Shown: one piece after another, positions 8,101 to 16,410 of the stretch
Numbering within the stretch: position 1 is the first letter of the stretch
Layout: every line of letters begins with the position of its first letter
From: an uncultured Chlorobiaceae bacterium
GTDB taxonomy: Bacteria > Bacteroidota > Chlorobiia > Chlorobiales > Chlorobiaceae
NCBI GenBank assembly: GCA_903929845.1
Contig: CAIYWF010000276.1
Span: 1-21,250 of the forward strand
DNA length: 21,250 bases
Direction of reading: 5' to 3'
Notes under the pieces: generated by a model
Database searches by the model: none
What the model was told of the DNA's origin: nothing
Seen by the model: only the letters and a program-made list of their open reading frames with translations
Translations under genes and position numbers: made by a program

Positions 8101-9651
8101 ATGAAATCTCTGGTTGAAGCATTGAGCCATCCTGAAGCATATCCTCATGCCACTGGAACAATTGAGGTCGTGGAGACACACATTTCCTGGATTTTCCTTA
8201 CCGAATACTTTGCTTACAAAATCAAAAAGCCGCTGAACCTTGGATTTCTCGATTTTTCAACTCTTGAAAAGCGCCATCACTACTGCAACGAGGAGCTTCG
8301 CCTCAACCAGAGACTGTGTCAGGAAATCTACCTTTCTGTCGTGCCGGTCGTCCGCGCTGGAGATACATTTTTTGTTGACGCCGAAGGCGTGATTGTTGAT
8401 TATGCCGTTCAAATGGTGCGATTTGACCGAACAATGGAGCTTGACAGGATGCTTGCTCAAAAGCTGCTCACCGAAAAACATATTGATCATCTTGCCTGTA
8501 TGATCGCCCACTTCCATACTTCATTGCCCTCTGTGCCCGAAGAGAGCGGTTGCGGCCATCCGGATAATCTTGTCAAGCCGATGCTTCACAATTTTACGGC
8601 TATGGAGTCGACTGCGTTAAACCAGACGGAAATTGATCAGCTTGAAGAGCTGAAAGCATGGACCATGAAAGAACATCAACGCCTCTACCCTCTTCTTCTC
8701 AAGCGAAAGAGCGGAGGATTTATCCGTCAATGCCATGGAGATATGCATACCGGCAATATGGTTCTGTGGCAAAACCGGATTTTTCTCTTCGACTGTATTG
8801 AGTTTAATGAGCACCTCAGCAATATTGATGTCATCAGTGATCTGGCATTTCTCTTCATGGATCTTGACCATGGCGGAGAGCCGCGACTGGCATGGAGACT
8901 CCTGAACAACTACATCATGGATACGGGCGATTACAGCGCCCTCCCCCTCCTCCTTTTTTATTCCCTCTACCGGGCTATGGTACGGGCAAAAGTAACCGCC
9001 ATCCGCTATGTGCAGACCAGCGGCCAAGCTCCTGATCAACAGATTCTTGAAGAACATCGCTCTTACATCCGTCTTGCACAAGGCTACTCCTGCCCTAAAA
9101 AACCTCTTCTCATCCTGACCTGCGGAGTTTCAGGACGCGGGAAAACAACTGTTTCGATTGACCTTGCCCAGTCACTGCCATGCGTCCATATCCGGTCGGA
9201 TATCGAACGGAAAAGGCTTGCAGGACTCAAGCCGCTTGAACGGAGCAAACAAAGCACACCGCTCTATACTGACGAAATCAACCACCAAACCTACTACAGA
9301 CTGCTGGATGTGGCCAAGCTCTGCCTTGAAGCGGGAATATCCGTCATAGTGGATGCGACGTTTCTGATGGCTGACAAGCGGAAACTGTTCATGGATCTTG
9401 CCGAAAGCCTCAAGACTCCTTGCAGGATTCTGCACTATTCTTCCCCCGAAAAGGTGCTCATGGAAAGAGTACTGCAACGCTCTCTGCGGCGTAATGATGC
9501 TTCTGAGGCCGACACGACAGTGCTTGCTTCACAGCTCGAAAAGCAGGAAGCTTTGACAGCCGAAGAGAAGGAAATCACCCTTGAAATAAACACAGGACAA
9601 CCTGTCGAGGCAGCAGCCGTTGCTGCGCTGCTGCAATCGATCATTGCCTGA
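8101..9651 (+). CDS. Fused aminoglycoside-phosphotransferase-like / P-loop kinase protein
   Basis: A 516-residue two-domain protein of the kind grouped as COG2187 plus COG0645; the physiological substrate is unknown. Residues about 1-320 have the phosphotransferase (protein-kinase-like) fold: FAYKIKKPLNLGFLDF carries a plausible ATP-site lysine near residue 40, HGDMHTGN (212-219) is the catalytic loop with D214, and DCIEF (231-235) gives the metal-binding aspartate. Residues about 335-516 are a P-loop NTPase: GVSGRGKTT (342-350) is Walker A, and RSDIERKRL followed by VIVDATFL fits the zeta-toxin/gluconokinase-like small-molecule kinases. No signal peptide or membrane segment. It is monocistronic, divergent from usp, and its stop lies 6 bases from the stop of the convergent ferritin-like/VIT1 gene. 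There is no reason to call it an antibiotic resistance gene. Confidence 0.85.
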   Translation: MKSLVEALSHPEAYPHATGTIEVVETHISWIFLTEYFAYKIKKPLNLGFLDFSTLEKRHHYCNEELRLNQRLCQEIYLSVVPVVRAGDTFFVDAEGVIVDYAVQMVRFDRTMELDRMLAQKLLTEKHIDHLACMIAHFHTSLPSVPEESGCGHPDNLVKPMLHNFTAMESTALNQTEIDQLEELKAWTMKEHQRLYPLLLKRKSGGFIRQCHGDMHTGNMVLWQNRIFLFDCIEFNEHLSNIDVISDLAFLFMDLDHGGEPRLAWRLLNNYIMDTGDYSALPLLLFYSLYRAMVRAKVTAIRYVQTSGQAPDQQILEEHRSYIRLAQGYSCPKKPLLILTCGVSGRGKTTVSIDLAQSLPCVHIRSDIERKRLAGLKPLERSKQSTPLYTDEINHQTYYRLLDVAKLCLEAGISVIVDATFLMADKRKLFMDLAESLKTPCRILHYSSPEKVLMERVLQRSLRRNDASEADTTVLASQLEKQEALTAEEKEITLEINTGQPVEAAAVAALLQSIIA

Positions 9652-9657
9652 TGAAGG

Positions 9658-10536
9658 CTACATCAGAATATCGGGAAAAACAAAATGGATGACATAGCCA
9701 GCCAAAAAACTCAGAGCTGCAACGGTAAAACTCAAACCTGTCATTTCTAAAAAGCGGCTTTTGAAAGGCAGGTCACGGGCAACAGAAATATAGTAGTTGA
9801 AAAAACCAATGATGCATATCGCAATAAAAAATGAGAGCCCGAGACAAATATAGCGATCTTCAAAAATGAGATAGGGAGCAATGAGCGCTAATACGGTAAT
9901 GATATAGGCTATCCCGGTATACAATGAGGCTACGAAAGGGTTTTTCCCGCCCGGCTCTGTTTTTGTCGAAAGGTAGCCGGATGCGGCCATGGAAAGAGCT
10001 GCGGCAATTCCCGTAATGGAAGCAGTCAATGCCACAACTGTTGTATTGTGAAGGGCAAAAGTAAGACCGGCCAGCACCCCCATCAGCTCGACAAGTGCAT
10101 CATTCAGACCAAGAACAATGGAACCGGTGTATTTCATGCGATCTTCATCAAGCAGCATCAGCAGTGCCTGCTCATGCTCTTCCTCATCACGGACAATACC
10201 GTTGATCTCCTTGAATGAACCCGGAATACGACTGTAGAGATCATGTGTCCTTTTTTCACCGTTTTCCATCAGCTTGATGCCAAAAGTAAAGCCGAACACC
10301 ATACTGACCAGCGTGTAAAACCACACCTTGAAACGATCAGGACTGATATCTTTTCTGGTATAATTTTTCCAGACGTTGTAATGACGCATCTCATCGTCAG
10401 CAATCTGGGAGAGTATGCGGCGGTTTTTAACACCGCTTACCCTGCCGGAAAGATTTTTATAAATATGATGCTCGGTTATCTCGTTCTTCTGAAATACCGC
10501 AACAACCCTTTCATCAAACACCCTTCCCTTGTTCAC
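9658..10536 (-). CDS. Ferritin-like / VIT1 (CCC1) membrane protein, MbfA type
   Basis: A 292-residue protein joining two iron-related modules. Residues about 1-135 are a rubrerythrin/ferritin-like four-helix domain: candidate di-iron ligands are E19 or E22, E49 with H52 (EMRH) and E118 with H121 (EEEH). Residues about 137-292 form a VIT1/CCC1 transporter domain opening with [21 protein letters not shown] and holding about four to five membrane helices. This architecture matches membrane-bound ferritin A (MbfA), known in alphaproteobacteria as an iron exporter protecting against iron and peroxide; that role here is by analogy. The best start is GTG at 10536, with another GTG at 10521. It lies 31 bases after htpG on the same strand, so the two are probably co-transcribed. 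Substrate could be iron or manganese. Confidence 0.87.
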   Translation of the reverse strand: MNKGRVFDERVVAVFQKNEITEHHIYKNLSGRVSGVKNRRILSQIADDEMRHYNVWKNYTRKDISPDRFKVWFYTLVSMVFGFTFGIKLMENGEKRTHDLYSRIPGSFKEINGIVRDEEEHEQALLMLLDEDRMKYTGSIVLGLNDALVELMGVLAGLTFALHNTTVVALTASITGIAAALSMAASGYLSTKTEPGGKNPFVASLYTGIAYIITVLALIAPYLIFEDRYICLGLSFFIAICIIGFFNYYISVARDLPFKSRFLEMTGLSFTVAALSFLAGYVIHFVFPDILM

Positions 10537-10567
10537 GAATTCACTGTTTAAAAGTTTTTGAATCCTC

Positions 10568-12454
10568 TTATCTGGAAAGAGTTGCCGCTTCGATCAACTC
10601 GTTCATTCTTGACAAAAATGCTGTTGTAGAATCAAGACCTCCCTCAAGAAACAAAGCCCCTTCATAAAGCTGCTTCATTGCCGTTCTGATCAGAGGATTG
10701 TTAGCGTCTGCCATGATCATACCGGCAAGATTGCGAATAATCGGGTGTGAGGTATTGACCTCAAGAATCCTTTTTGTCGCAGGCATGGCACTCTGCATCA
10801 TCTTCATCATCTTTTCCATCTGGCTGTCGAGACCATCCTTTCCGCTCACCAGCGTTACCGGAGAGTTGACAAGACGTTGTGACTCAATAACATCCTCAAT
10901 ACCCTCACCAAGTGTTTCACGGAAGAGCTGCAGCACAGGAGCAAGAAGATTCTCTGCAAGCGGTTCTGCCTTCTCCCGCTTCTGCTTCGAAAAATCAATA
11001 TCCGCTTTTTCAATCGACTTGAGAGCCTTTTTATCGTACTCATGGATAGAAGGAATGACAAAAACATCAACAGGATCGCTGAGCAGCAACACTTCTATGC
11101 CCATATCCTGGAAGTACTCAAGATTAGGATGGGCAAGAAGCTGACTCCGGCTGCTTCCGGAATGATAGTAGATCTCTTTCTGGTCCGCCCCCATTCTTTC
11201 CGTGTACTCCCTGAGAGTCACATATCCCCCTTCGTCCGTCTTTGTACTTTCGAAATGCAGCAGCTCAATAAGCTTGTCACGATTGGTAAAATCCGTATTC
11301 AGACCAATCTTGATAATAGGGCCAAATGCCTTGTAAAATGTTTTAAACTTTTCAGGCTGATCCTTGGAAAGCGTTTCAAACCAGCCGAGAATCTTGCTGG
11401 TAAGAATCTGGCGAATCTTGGCCATTACCGGACTTGACTGCACTACCTCTCTTGACACATTGAGCGAAAGATCTTCCGTATCGACAACGCCTGCTATAAA
11501 GCGAAGGTATTCGGGCAGAAGATCACGGCACTCATTCTGGATCAGCACTTTTTTGACATAGAGCTGGGGACCACGGTTTTCAAGCTCACTCTGGCGATAA
11601 AGCATCTCCGGCGGTGCCTCTTTTGGCAGAAACAGGAGCGCTTTGAAGGTCACCATGCCTTCAACTGAAACAGGCAGAAAATCAAGCGGATCATTATAAT
11701 CGTTGGCAATAAACTTGTAGAACTCATTAACCTCTTCATCCTTCAGTTCACTTTTGGAACGTTGCCAGAGCGCAGTAATACTGTTGACCTGCTTTTCGCC
11801 GAGATAAATCGGAAAGTCAACAAAGTTGGAGTATTTTTTGATGATCTGTTCAACGCGGTACTCTTCAGCAAACTCTTTGTGCTCCTCTTTGAGCTTGAAA
11901 GAGATTTTTGTGCCTCGCTCTGTTTTATCAATATTTTCAATCGTATAGGTACCCTGACCACTGGAGCGCCAGCGGTACCCCTGCGAATCCAGCCGGGCAC
12001 TTCTGGTCTCAACCGTGACCTCTTCTGTGACCATAAATACTGAGTAGAAACCCACACCGAACTGTCCGATAAGGTTGCCATCAAGTTGTTTCTGCTGCTC
12101 TTTCAGTGACTGCATAAAGCTGAGTGTCCCCGACTTTGCGACCGTTCCGAGATTTGCAATCAGCTCCTCTTCCGTCATGCCGACACCACTGTCTTCAATG
12201 ACAAAGGTCATCTCTTTGGAATCAATGGTTATTCTGATGGCAAGCTCAGCTTCCTTGTCAAGAATGTCCTGATCAGTCAGTGCATTGAATCGCACTTTGC
12301 TTAACGCATCAGATGCATTTGAAATCAGCTCCCTGAGATAGATTTCGGGATGGGTATACAGTGAATGAACAATAAGATCCAGAAGCTGCTTCATTTCAGC
12401 TTTGTATTCAAACTCCTGGACAGGTACAGTGCCGTTATTATTGATGTTGCTCAT
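10568..12454 (-). CDS. htpG: Molecular chaperone HtpG (Hsp90)
   Basis: ATP-driven cytosolic chaperone, 628 residues, close to the 624 of Escherichia coli. The N-terminal GHKL ATPase domain has [13 protein letters not shown] (catalytic E42, magnesium-binding N46), EDSGVGM (nucleotide-contacting aspartate) and GQFGVGFYS (lid glycines). The middle domain has [13 protein letters not shown] and [11 protein letters not shown] with the conserved arginine of the latter. The C-terminal dimerisation domain ends without an MEEVD tail, as in bacteria. The ATG at 12454 begins directly before the family's N-terminal strand. No Shine-Dalgarno is obvious. The 91-base gap to the upstream neuB-like gene holds an inverted repeat (12482-12502), which suggests it has its own control. 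The MbfA-like gene follows after 31 bases. Confidence 0.97.
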   Translation of the reverse strand: MSNINNNGTVPVQEFEYKAEMKQLLDLIVHSLYTHPEIYLRELISNASDALSKVRFNALTDQDILDKEAELAIRITIDSKEMTFVIEDSGVGMTEEELIANLGTVAKSGTLSFMQSLKEQQKQLDGNLIGQFGVGFYSVFMVTEEVTVETRSARLDSQGYRWRSSGQGTYTIENIDKTERGTKISFKLKEEHKEFAEEYRVEQIIKKYSNFVDFPIYLGEKQVNSITALWQRSKSELKDEEVNEFYKFIANDYNDPLDFLPVSVEGMVTFKALLFLPKEAPPEMLYRQSELENRGPQLYVKKVLIQNECRDLLPEYLRFIAGVVDTEDLSLNVSREVVQSSPVMAKIRQILTSKILGWFETLSKDQPEKFKTFYKAFGPIIKIGLNTDFTNRDKLIELLHFESTKTDEGGYVTLREYTERMGADQKEIYYHSGSSRSQLLAHPNLEYFQDMGIEVLLLSDPVDVFVIPSIHEYDKKALKSIEKADIDFSKQKREKAEPLAENLLAPVLQLFRETLGEGIEDVIESQRLVNSPVTLVSGKDGLDSQMEKMMKMMQSAMPATKRILEVNTSHPIIRNLAGMIMADANNPLIRTAMKQLYEGALFLEGGLDSTTAFLSRMNELIEAATLSR

Positions 12455-12481
12455 AATGAGATGCTTTATTAAAAGAGTTAC

Positions 12482-12502
12482 TCATCAAATATGTATTGAT
12501 GA
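12482..12502. promoter_or_regulatory. Inverted repeat upstream of htpG
   Basis: TCATCAA at 12482-12488 and TTGATGA at 12496-12502 are perfect 7-base arms around a 7-base spacer, about 28 bases before the htpG ATG. It does not match the CIRCE element (arms TTAGCACTC), and no T-run follows to make it a terminator. It may be an operator or part of the htpG leader. No convincing -35/-10 pair was found around it. Confidence 0.35.
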
Positions 12503-12545
12503 AATTCAATGATTTGCCGTTTTTCAACAGAGTGAAATCACAAGA

Positions 12546-13415
12546 TCAGGAGCGCCGTAATTTTTTGCGTGCTGCGGCTTCTCCGTCATAGACACGCTTG
12601 ACGCCATCACCAAGAGCTTTTTCTATATCACGGATATTTGAAACAAGCCTTGCCATACCTGAAAGTTCAACTGATGCCGCCTGATCAGATCCCCACATGG
12701 CGCGATCAAGGGTGACATGACGCTCAATGAAGGTCGCTCCAAGCGCCACAGCGGCCCACGTGGTGGAAAGCCCAACTTCATGACCGGAATAGCCGATCGG
12801 CACGGTAGGATAAAAAGCTTTAAGCGTTGTAATCATCCGAAGGTTCAGCTCCTCAATCGGAGATGGGTAGGTTGAATTGGTATGGGCAACAAGAAGTCTT
12901 TCGGTTCCAAGCTCTGCGACCGTTTTTTCAACCTCTTCCATGGTGGACATGCCGGTAGAGATAATGAGCGGTCTTCCGGTTGCTGCGGTTTTCTTCAGAA
13001 GCGCCAGATCGGTCAGCGACGCAGAAGCTGCCTTGTAACAGGGCGGCTCAAACTGTTCCATAAAATCAACCGAGTCCTCATCCCAGCAGGATGCAAACCA
13101 TAAAATACCGTGCTCTTTGCTGAACCGGTCTATTTCCTGATACTCGTCACGCCCGAACTCAACCTTGTAACGGTAATCGATGTACTTCATGCGGCCCCAC
13201 GGGGTATCGCGCTCAATGTCACGCTGATCCTTCGGCACGCAAAGTTCAGGAGTGCGCTTCTGAAATTTTACCGCATCACAGCCAGCGAGAGCGGCGCCTT
13301 CAATAAGTTTTTTGGCAACATCCATCGACCCATTATGATTGATGCCGATTTCAGCTATAACAAATACGGGATGTCCATCTCCCACAATCCTCTTCCCTAT
13401 GGTAATTTCCGCCAT
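12546..13415 (-). CDS. Sialic acid synthase family (NeuB-like) protein, without SAF domain
   Basis: Phosphoenolpyruvate-condensing TIM-barrel enzyme that would make a nine-carbon sugar acid (sialic acid, KDN or similar) from a hexosamine or hexose, possibly phosphorylated. The 289 residues contain FVIAEIGINHNG (18-29), AVKFQKRTPEL (48-58), IISTGMS (151-157), NSTYPSP (180-186), GYSGHEVG (208-215), ERHVTLDR (231-238) and WGSDQAASVE (241-250). Classical NeuB proteins are about 340-350 residues with a C-terminal antifreeze-like SAF domain, absent here; the protein ends soon after the barrel. The KdsC-like HAD phosphatase gene lies 81 bases upstream on the same strand. A synthase plus HAD phosphatase resembles the two-step KDN-9-phosphate route described in Bacteroides, so a 9-phosphate product is a reasonable inference. 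PseI- or LegI-type substrates cannot be excluded. Confidence 0.85.
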   Translation of the reverse strand: MAEITIGKRIVGDGHPVFVIAEIGINHNGSMDVAKKLIEGAALAGCDAVKFQKRTPELCVPKDQRDIERDTPWGRMKYIDYRYKVEFGRDEYQEIDRFSKEHGILWFASCWDEDSVDFMEQFEPPCYKAASASLTDLALLKKTAATGRPLIISTGMSTMEEVEKTVAELGTERLLVAHTNSTYPSPIEELNLRMITTLKAFYPTVPIGYSGHEVGLSTTWAAVALGATFIERHVTLDRAMWGSDQAASVELSGMARLVSNIRDIEKALGDGVKRVYDGEAAARKKLRRS

Positions 13416-13483
13416 TTACATTACTCTGGATAAAACGATCCATCCTTTACTTTTAATAGAAAATGTCCGGAATCGCTGTTAAT

Positions 13484-13512
13484 AAAAAAAATATACTCAG
13501 GAATTTCTGAGC
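13484..13512 (-). terminator. Terminator-like hairpin overlapping the HAD gene stop codon
   Basis: Read on the minus strand, GCTCAG and CTGAGT pair (6 pairs, one G-T) around a 6-base loop, followed after three bases by eight T residues (A-run at 13484-13491 on the plus strand). The stem includes the HAD stop codon at 13497-13499. It is short for a full intrinsic terminator but has the right order and spacing, so it may attenuate transcription into the neuB-like gene. Confidence 0.4.
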
Positions 13513-14015
13513 GCAAGGAGCCACTCAGCAAAATCCCTGAATGCACCGTGCCCACCATCGGCTTGAGCCCGATAGTGAATATATGGCTCAACAAAAACAG
13601 TTGCATCACGGGGTGATGCTGTCAAACCCTCCCGGGCTATCTCCTCCATAATTTCGACGTCGTTGACGTCATCCCCGATATAGGCCAGTTCAAAACGGTG
13701 AAGTCCGGTTTCAGCCAGCACCGTTTCAAGCATGGAATACTTGTCCTTGACACCAAGGTAAAGCCTCTTCATTCCAAGCTTCTCTGCACGTTTCTTAAGA
13801 CTTGGTGAAACCTCACCAGTCATGATGCCGGTCTCAATACCACTGTTTCTCAGTCGTTCGACCCCCATACCATCCCTTACGGAATAGCGCTTCATCTCCT
13901 CTCCGCGCTCTGAATAGTAAACACCGTTATCCGTGAAAACACCGTCATTATCGGAAATAACAAGTTTTATCTTTTCAGCTCTTTTCGCAAGTTCCTCAAT
14001 CGTTAATGACAGCAT
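13497..14015 (-). CDS. KdsC-like HAD phosphatase, probably for a sugar-acid phosphate
   Basis: Short, capless HAD phosphatase of the KdsC branch, about 172 residues, expected to be a tetramer. Motif I is ISDNDGVFTDN with nucleophile D22 and acid/base D24 (usually DVDG; here DNDG). Motif II is the threonine in GIMTGE (T66), and motif IV is IGDDVND (113-119). KdsC itself acts on KDO-8-phosphate, while close relatives in Bacteroides act on KDN-9-phosphate. Because the next gene encodes a NeuB-like synthase rather than KdsA, I favour a nonulosonate-9-phosphate substrate. I chose ATG at 14015; a TTG at 14039 would add eight residues. Neither has a clear Shine-Dalgarno. It is divergent from the NCS2 permease gene across about 200 bases, where no promoter pair is convincing. 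Confidence 0.82.
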   Translation of the reverse strand: MLSLTIEELAKRAEKIKLVISDNDGVFTDNGVYYSERGEEMKRYSVRDGMGVERLRNSGIETGIMTGEVSPSLKKRAEKLGMKRLYLGVKDKYSMLETVLAETGLHRFELAYIGDDVNDVEIMEEIAREGLTASPRDATVFVEPYIHYRAQADGGHGAFRDFAEWLLALRNS

Positions 14016-14218
14016 AAGAGAAGTAAAGCTTTTCAGCAAGATGCAATAGTTTTTACCCGGCCAATATATGACTTTTATCTCAAAATCATTACATGCTCGA
14101 TATGCGTTTGAGTAAGCACACCACCATTATCAGATAACTCAGCCGAATATTTATCCCTCCCCGGTTTCACGCTTTATGTTTATCTTCTCTTCTTGAAGTC
14201 TTTTCCCGCTATCTGAGC

Positions 14219-15532
14219 ATGACTATGACCATCCGATCATATTTTAATTTTGACAAGTACAACACCGGTTACCGGCAGGAAACAGTTGCTGGCATCACGA
14301 CCTTTTTCACGCTCTCCTATATTATTATAGTCAATCCCGCCATTCTTGCTGCGGCAGGCATCCCGAAAGGCGCCTCGATGACAGCGACCATTCTCACCGC
14401 TATCTTCGGAACCCTTTTGATGGGCATCTATGCCAAACGCCCCTTTGCTGTTGCGCCATACATGGGTGAAAATGCCTTTGTTGCCTACACCGTGGTTCAA
14501 ACGCTTGGCTACTCATGGCAAACGGCAATGGCTGCCATCTTTATCAGTGGCATTCTATTTACCCTTATCACCCTCGGCGGACTGCGTCAATGGCTGGCTG
14601 AAGCTATTCCCTCTTCGCTAAAACACAGCTTTTCGGTGGGAATCGGCCTTTTCCTTGCTTTTCTAGGCTTGAACGACATGGGCATCGTTACGCTCGGTGT
14701 GCCCGGCACGCCGGTACAACTGGCCAATATCGCCAAATTACCGGTACTGCTGAGCCTCAGCGGTCTTCTTCTCACCGCCGTTCTGCTGATCAGAAGAATA
14801 ACAGGGGCGCTGCTGATCGGCATGGCAGTCACCACTGCCGCATTTCTTCTTACCGGCCTTGTTCCTCTCCCTGCAGGGGTATTCAGTATGCCCCCCTCAA
14901 TTGAGCCGATCTTCATGAAAATCAATATGCAGGGAGCACTGACCTGGGGATTTGCCGGTGTGATCATCAGCGTGCTGGTGATGGATTTTGTCGATACCAT
15001 GGGAACCCTTTTCGGGTTATCCTCGAGAGCCAATCTTCTTGATGAAAACGATAACCTGCCTGACATTGAGAAACCGATGCTGGTTGATGCACTCTCAACC
15101 ATCGCAGCTTCGCTTTTCGGAACAACCACGGCTGGAGTCTATATCGAGTCGGCTGCCGGTATCGAACAGGGGGGTAAAACAGGATTTACTGCGATTGTTG
15201 TTGCTGCTCTTTTTGCACTTGCGCTTTTCTTCTCTCCTCTTCTTACCATTGTGCCACCCTTCGCCTACGGCCCTGCAATGGTCGTTGTCGGGATGTTCAT
15301 GATGCAATCGGTAACCAAGATGGATTTTAATGATTACAGTGAACTCCTGCCTGCCTTTCTGACCATTGTGCTCATGATATTCACCTTCAATATCGGTGTC
15401 GGAATTACCGCAGGATTTATCGCATGGGTTCTTCTGAAACTCTTCACCGGAAAGATCCGCGAGGTGCGCACAGGCATGTGGATCCTGGCCCTGCTTTCGC
15501 TCACCTTCTATTTTTTCTATCCTTATCATTAA
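14219..15532 (+). CDS. NCS2 family purine permease (AzgA/COG2252 type)
   Basis: Inner-membrane nucleobase:cation symporter, 437 residues, the usual length, with around twelve to fourteen hydrophobic segments over its whole length. Family signatures: GITTFFTLSYIIIVNPAIL (25-43), VAPYMGENAFVAY (near 80), DFVDTMGTLFGLSSRA (near 258) and SAAGIEQGGKTG (near 315), all typical of the adenine/hypoxanthine/guanine (AzgA-like) branch rather than the uracil/xanthine branch. Exact substrate cannot be read from sequence. Start at ATG 14219 (a second ATG follows at 14225); no strong Shine-Dalgarno. A carbon-nitrogen hydrolase gene starts 13 bases after its stop, so the pair is almost certainly one operon, possibly for uptake and breakdown of a nitrogenous compound. 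Confidence 0.9.
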   Translation: MTMTIRSYFNFDKYNTGYRQETVAGITTFFTLSYIIIVNPAILAAAGIPKGASMTATILTAIFGTLLMGIYAKRPFAVAPYMGENAFVAYTVVQTLGYSWQTAMAAIFISGILFTLITLGGLRQWLAEAIPSSLKHSFSVGIGLFLAFLGLNDMGIVTLGVPGTPVQLANIAKLPVLLSLSGLLLTAVLLIRRITGALLIGMAVTTAAFLLTGLVPLPAGVFSMPPSIEPIFMKINMQGALTWGFAGVIISVLVMDFVDTMGTLFGLSSRANLLDENDNLPDIEKPMLVDALSTIAASLFGTTTAGVYIESAAGIEQGGKTGFTAIVVAALFALALFFSPLLTIVPPFAYGPAMVVVGMFMMQSVTKMDFNDYSELLPAFLTIVLMIFTFNIGVGITAGFIAWVLLKLFTGKIREVRTGMWILALLSLTFYFFYPYH

Positions 15533-15545
15533 ACCGGACGGAACA

Positions 15546-16406
15546 ATGCTGAACGCAAAACTGCGAATAGCTCAAATCGATTGTACGCTGGCCAACTTCG
15601 ATGAGAATCTTGCCAGACATTGTACCATTGCCGAAGAGGCAATCCGGGATGGAGCCGATGCCGTCGCCTTTCCCGAACTCTCGCTGACAGGCTACAATGT
15701 GCAGGATGCCGCACAGGATATTGCCATGCATATTGAGGATATCCGGTTTGATCCCCTGCGTGAATTGAGCAGAAAGATCTGCATTATTTGCGGCGGCATT
15801 GAGCTGAGCGACGACTACGGCGTCTATAACTCGGCATTTATGTTTGAGGATGGATTCGGCCGCAGCATCCACCGAAAAATCTACCTGCCAACTTACGGCA
15901 TGTTTGAAGAGCTTCGCTACTTCTCCGCCGGTCAGCAGATCAAGGCCTTCACTTCAAAACGGCTCGGCAGAATCGGCGTGGCCATCTGTGAGGACTTCTG
16001 GCACGTTTCGGTACCCTACCTGCTTGCTCACCAAGGCGCCAAACTGCTCTTTGTGCTGATGTCGAGCCCCTTGCGCATGTCGCCCGGCGACGGCAACCCG
16101 TCCATTGTAACCCAGTGGCAGACCATTGCCTCAACTTACTCTTTTCTCTTCAGCAGCTATGTCGCCTGCGTCAACCGAGTGGGCAACGAAGACAGCTTTA
16201 CCTACTGGGGAAACTCCTCACTCACCGGACCGGAGGGCACCGTGCTCTGCGCAGCTCCGCTGTTCAAACCGCATGTCATGGATGCTGAGCTTGACGTTAC
16301 GGAGGTCAAACGCGCCCGCCTGCACTCATCTCATTTTCTTGATGAGGATCTGCGCTTGATCGGTGCAGAGCTGAATGAGATTATTGCACAGGGTCGGAGA
16401 GGGTGA
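15546..16406 (+). CDS. Carbon-nitrogen hydrolase (nitrilase superfamily)
   Basis: A 286-residue single-domain amidase of the nitrilase superfamily. The catalytic triad is complete: E44 in AFPELSLTGY, K111 in HRKIYLPTYGMFEE and C148 in AICEDFWH. The motif context resembles the glutaminase domain of glutamine-dependent NAD synthetase, but no synthetase domain follows and the length is that of a free amidase. It could hydrolyse an amide such as glutamine, an omega-amide or a carbamoyl compound; the substrate is unknown. It follows the NCS2 permease by 13 bases and ends 4 bases from the stop of the convergent ispE. No signal peptide, so cytoplasmic. Confidence 0.87.
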   Translation: MLNAKLRIAQIDCTLANFDENLARHCTIAEEAIRDGADAVAFPELSLTGYNVQDAAQDIAMHIEDIRFDPLRELSRKICIICGGIELSDDYGVYNSAFMFEDGFGRSIHRKIYLPTYGMFEELRYFSAGQQIKAFTSKRLGRIGVAICEDFWHVSVPYLLAHQGAKLLFVLMSSPLRMSPGDGNPSIVTQWQTIASTYSFLFSSYVACVNRVGNEDSFTYWGNSSLTGPEGTVLCAAPLFKPHVMDAELDVTEVKRARLHSSHFLDEDLRLIGAELNEIIAQGRRG

Positions 16407-16410
16407 GCTG

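Noticed and set aside
8101..9651. Reading the phosphotransferase-like gene as an aminoglycoside resistance gene
   Set aside because: Only the fold and catalytic loop are shared. The P-loop fusion and the chromosomal housekeeping setting argue for a metabolic or regulatory kinase.
12482..12502. CIRCE heat-shock operator before htpG
   Set aside because: The arms are TCATCAA/TTGATGA with a 7-base spacer, not the 9-base CIRCE arms with a 9-base spacer.
13497..14015. Calling the HAD phosphatase kdsC
   Set aside because: The motifs fit the KdsC branch, but the neighbour is a NeuB-like synthase, so KDO-8-phosphate is not the most likely substrate; the symbol is left empty.
14040..14218. tRNA, small RNA or promoter in the gap between the HAD and permease genes
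   Set aside because: No cloverleaf or strong hairpin was found, and candidate -10 boxes (such as TATATT on the minus strand) lack a -35 box at normal spacing.
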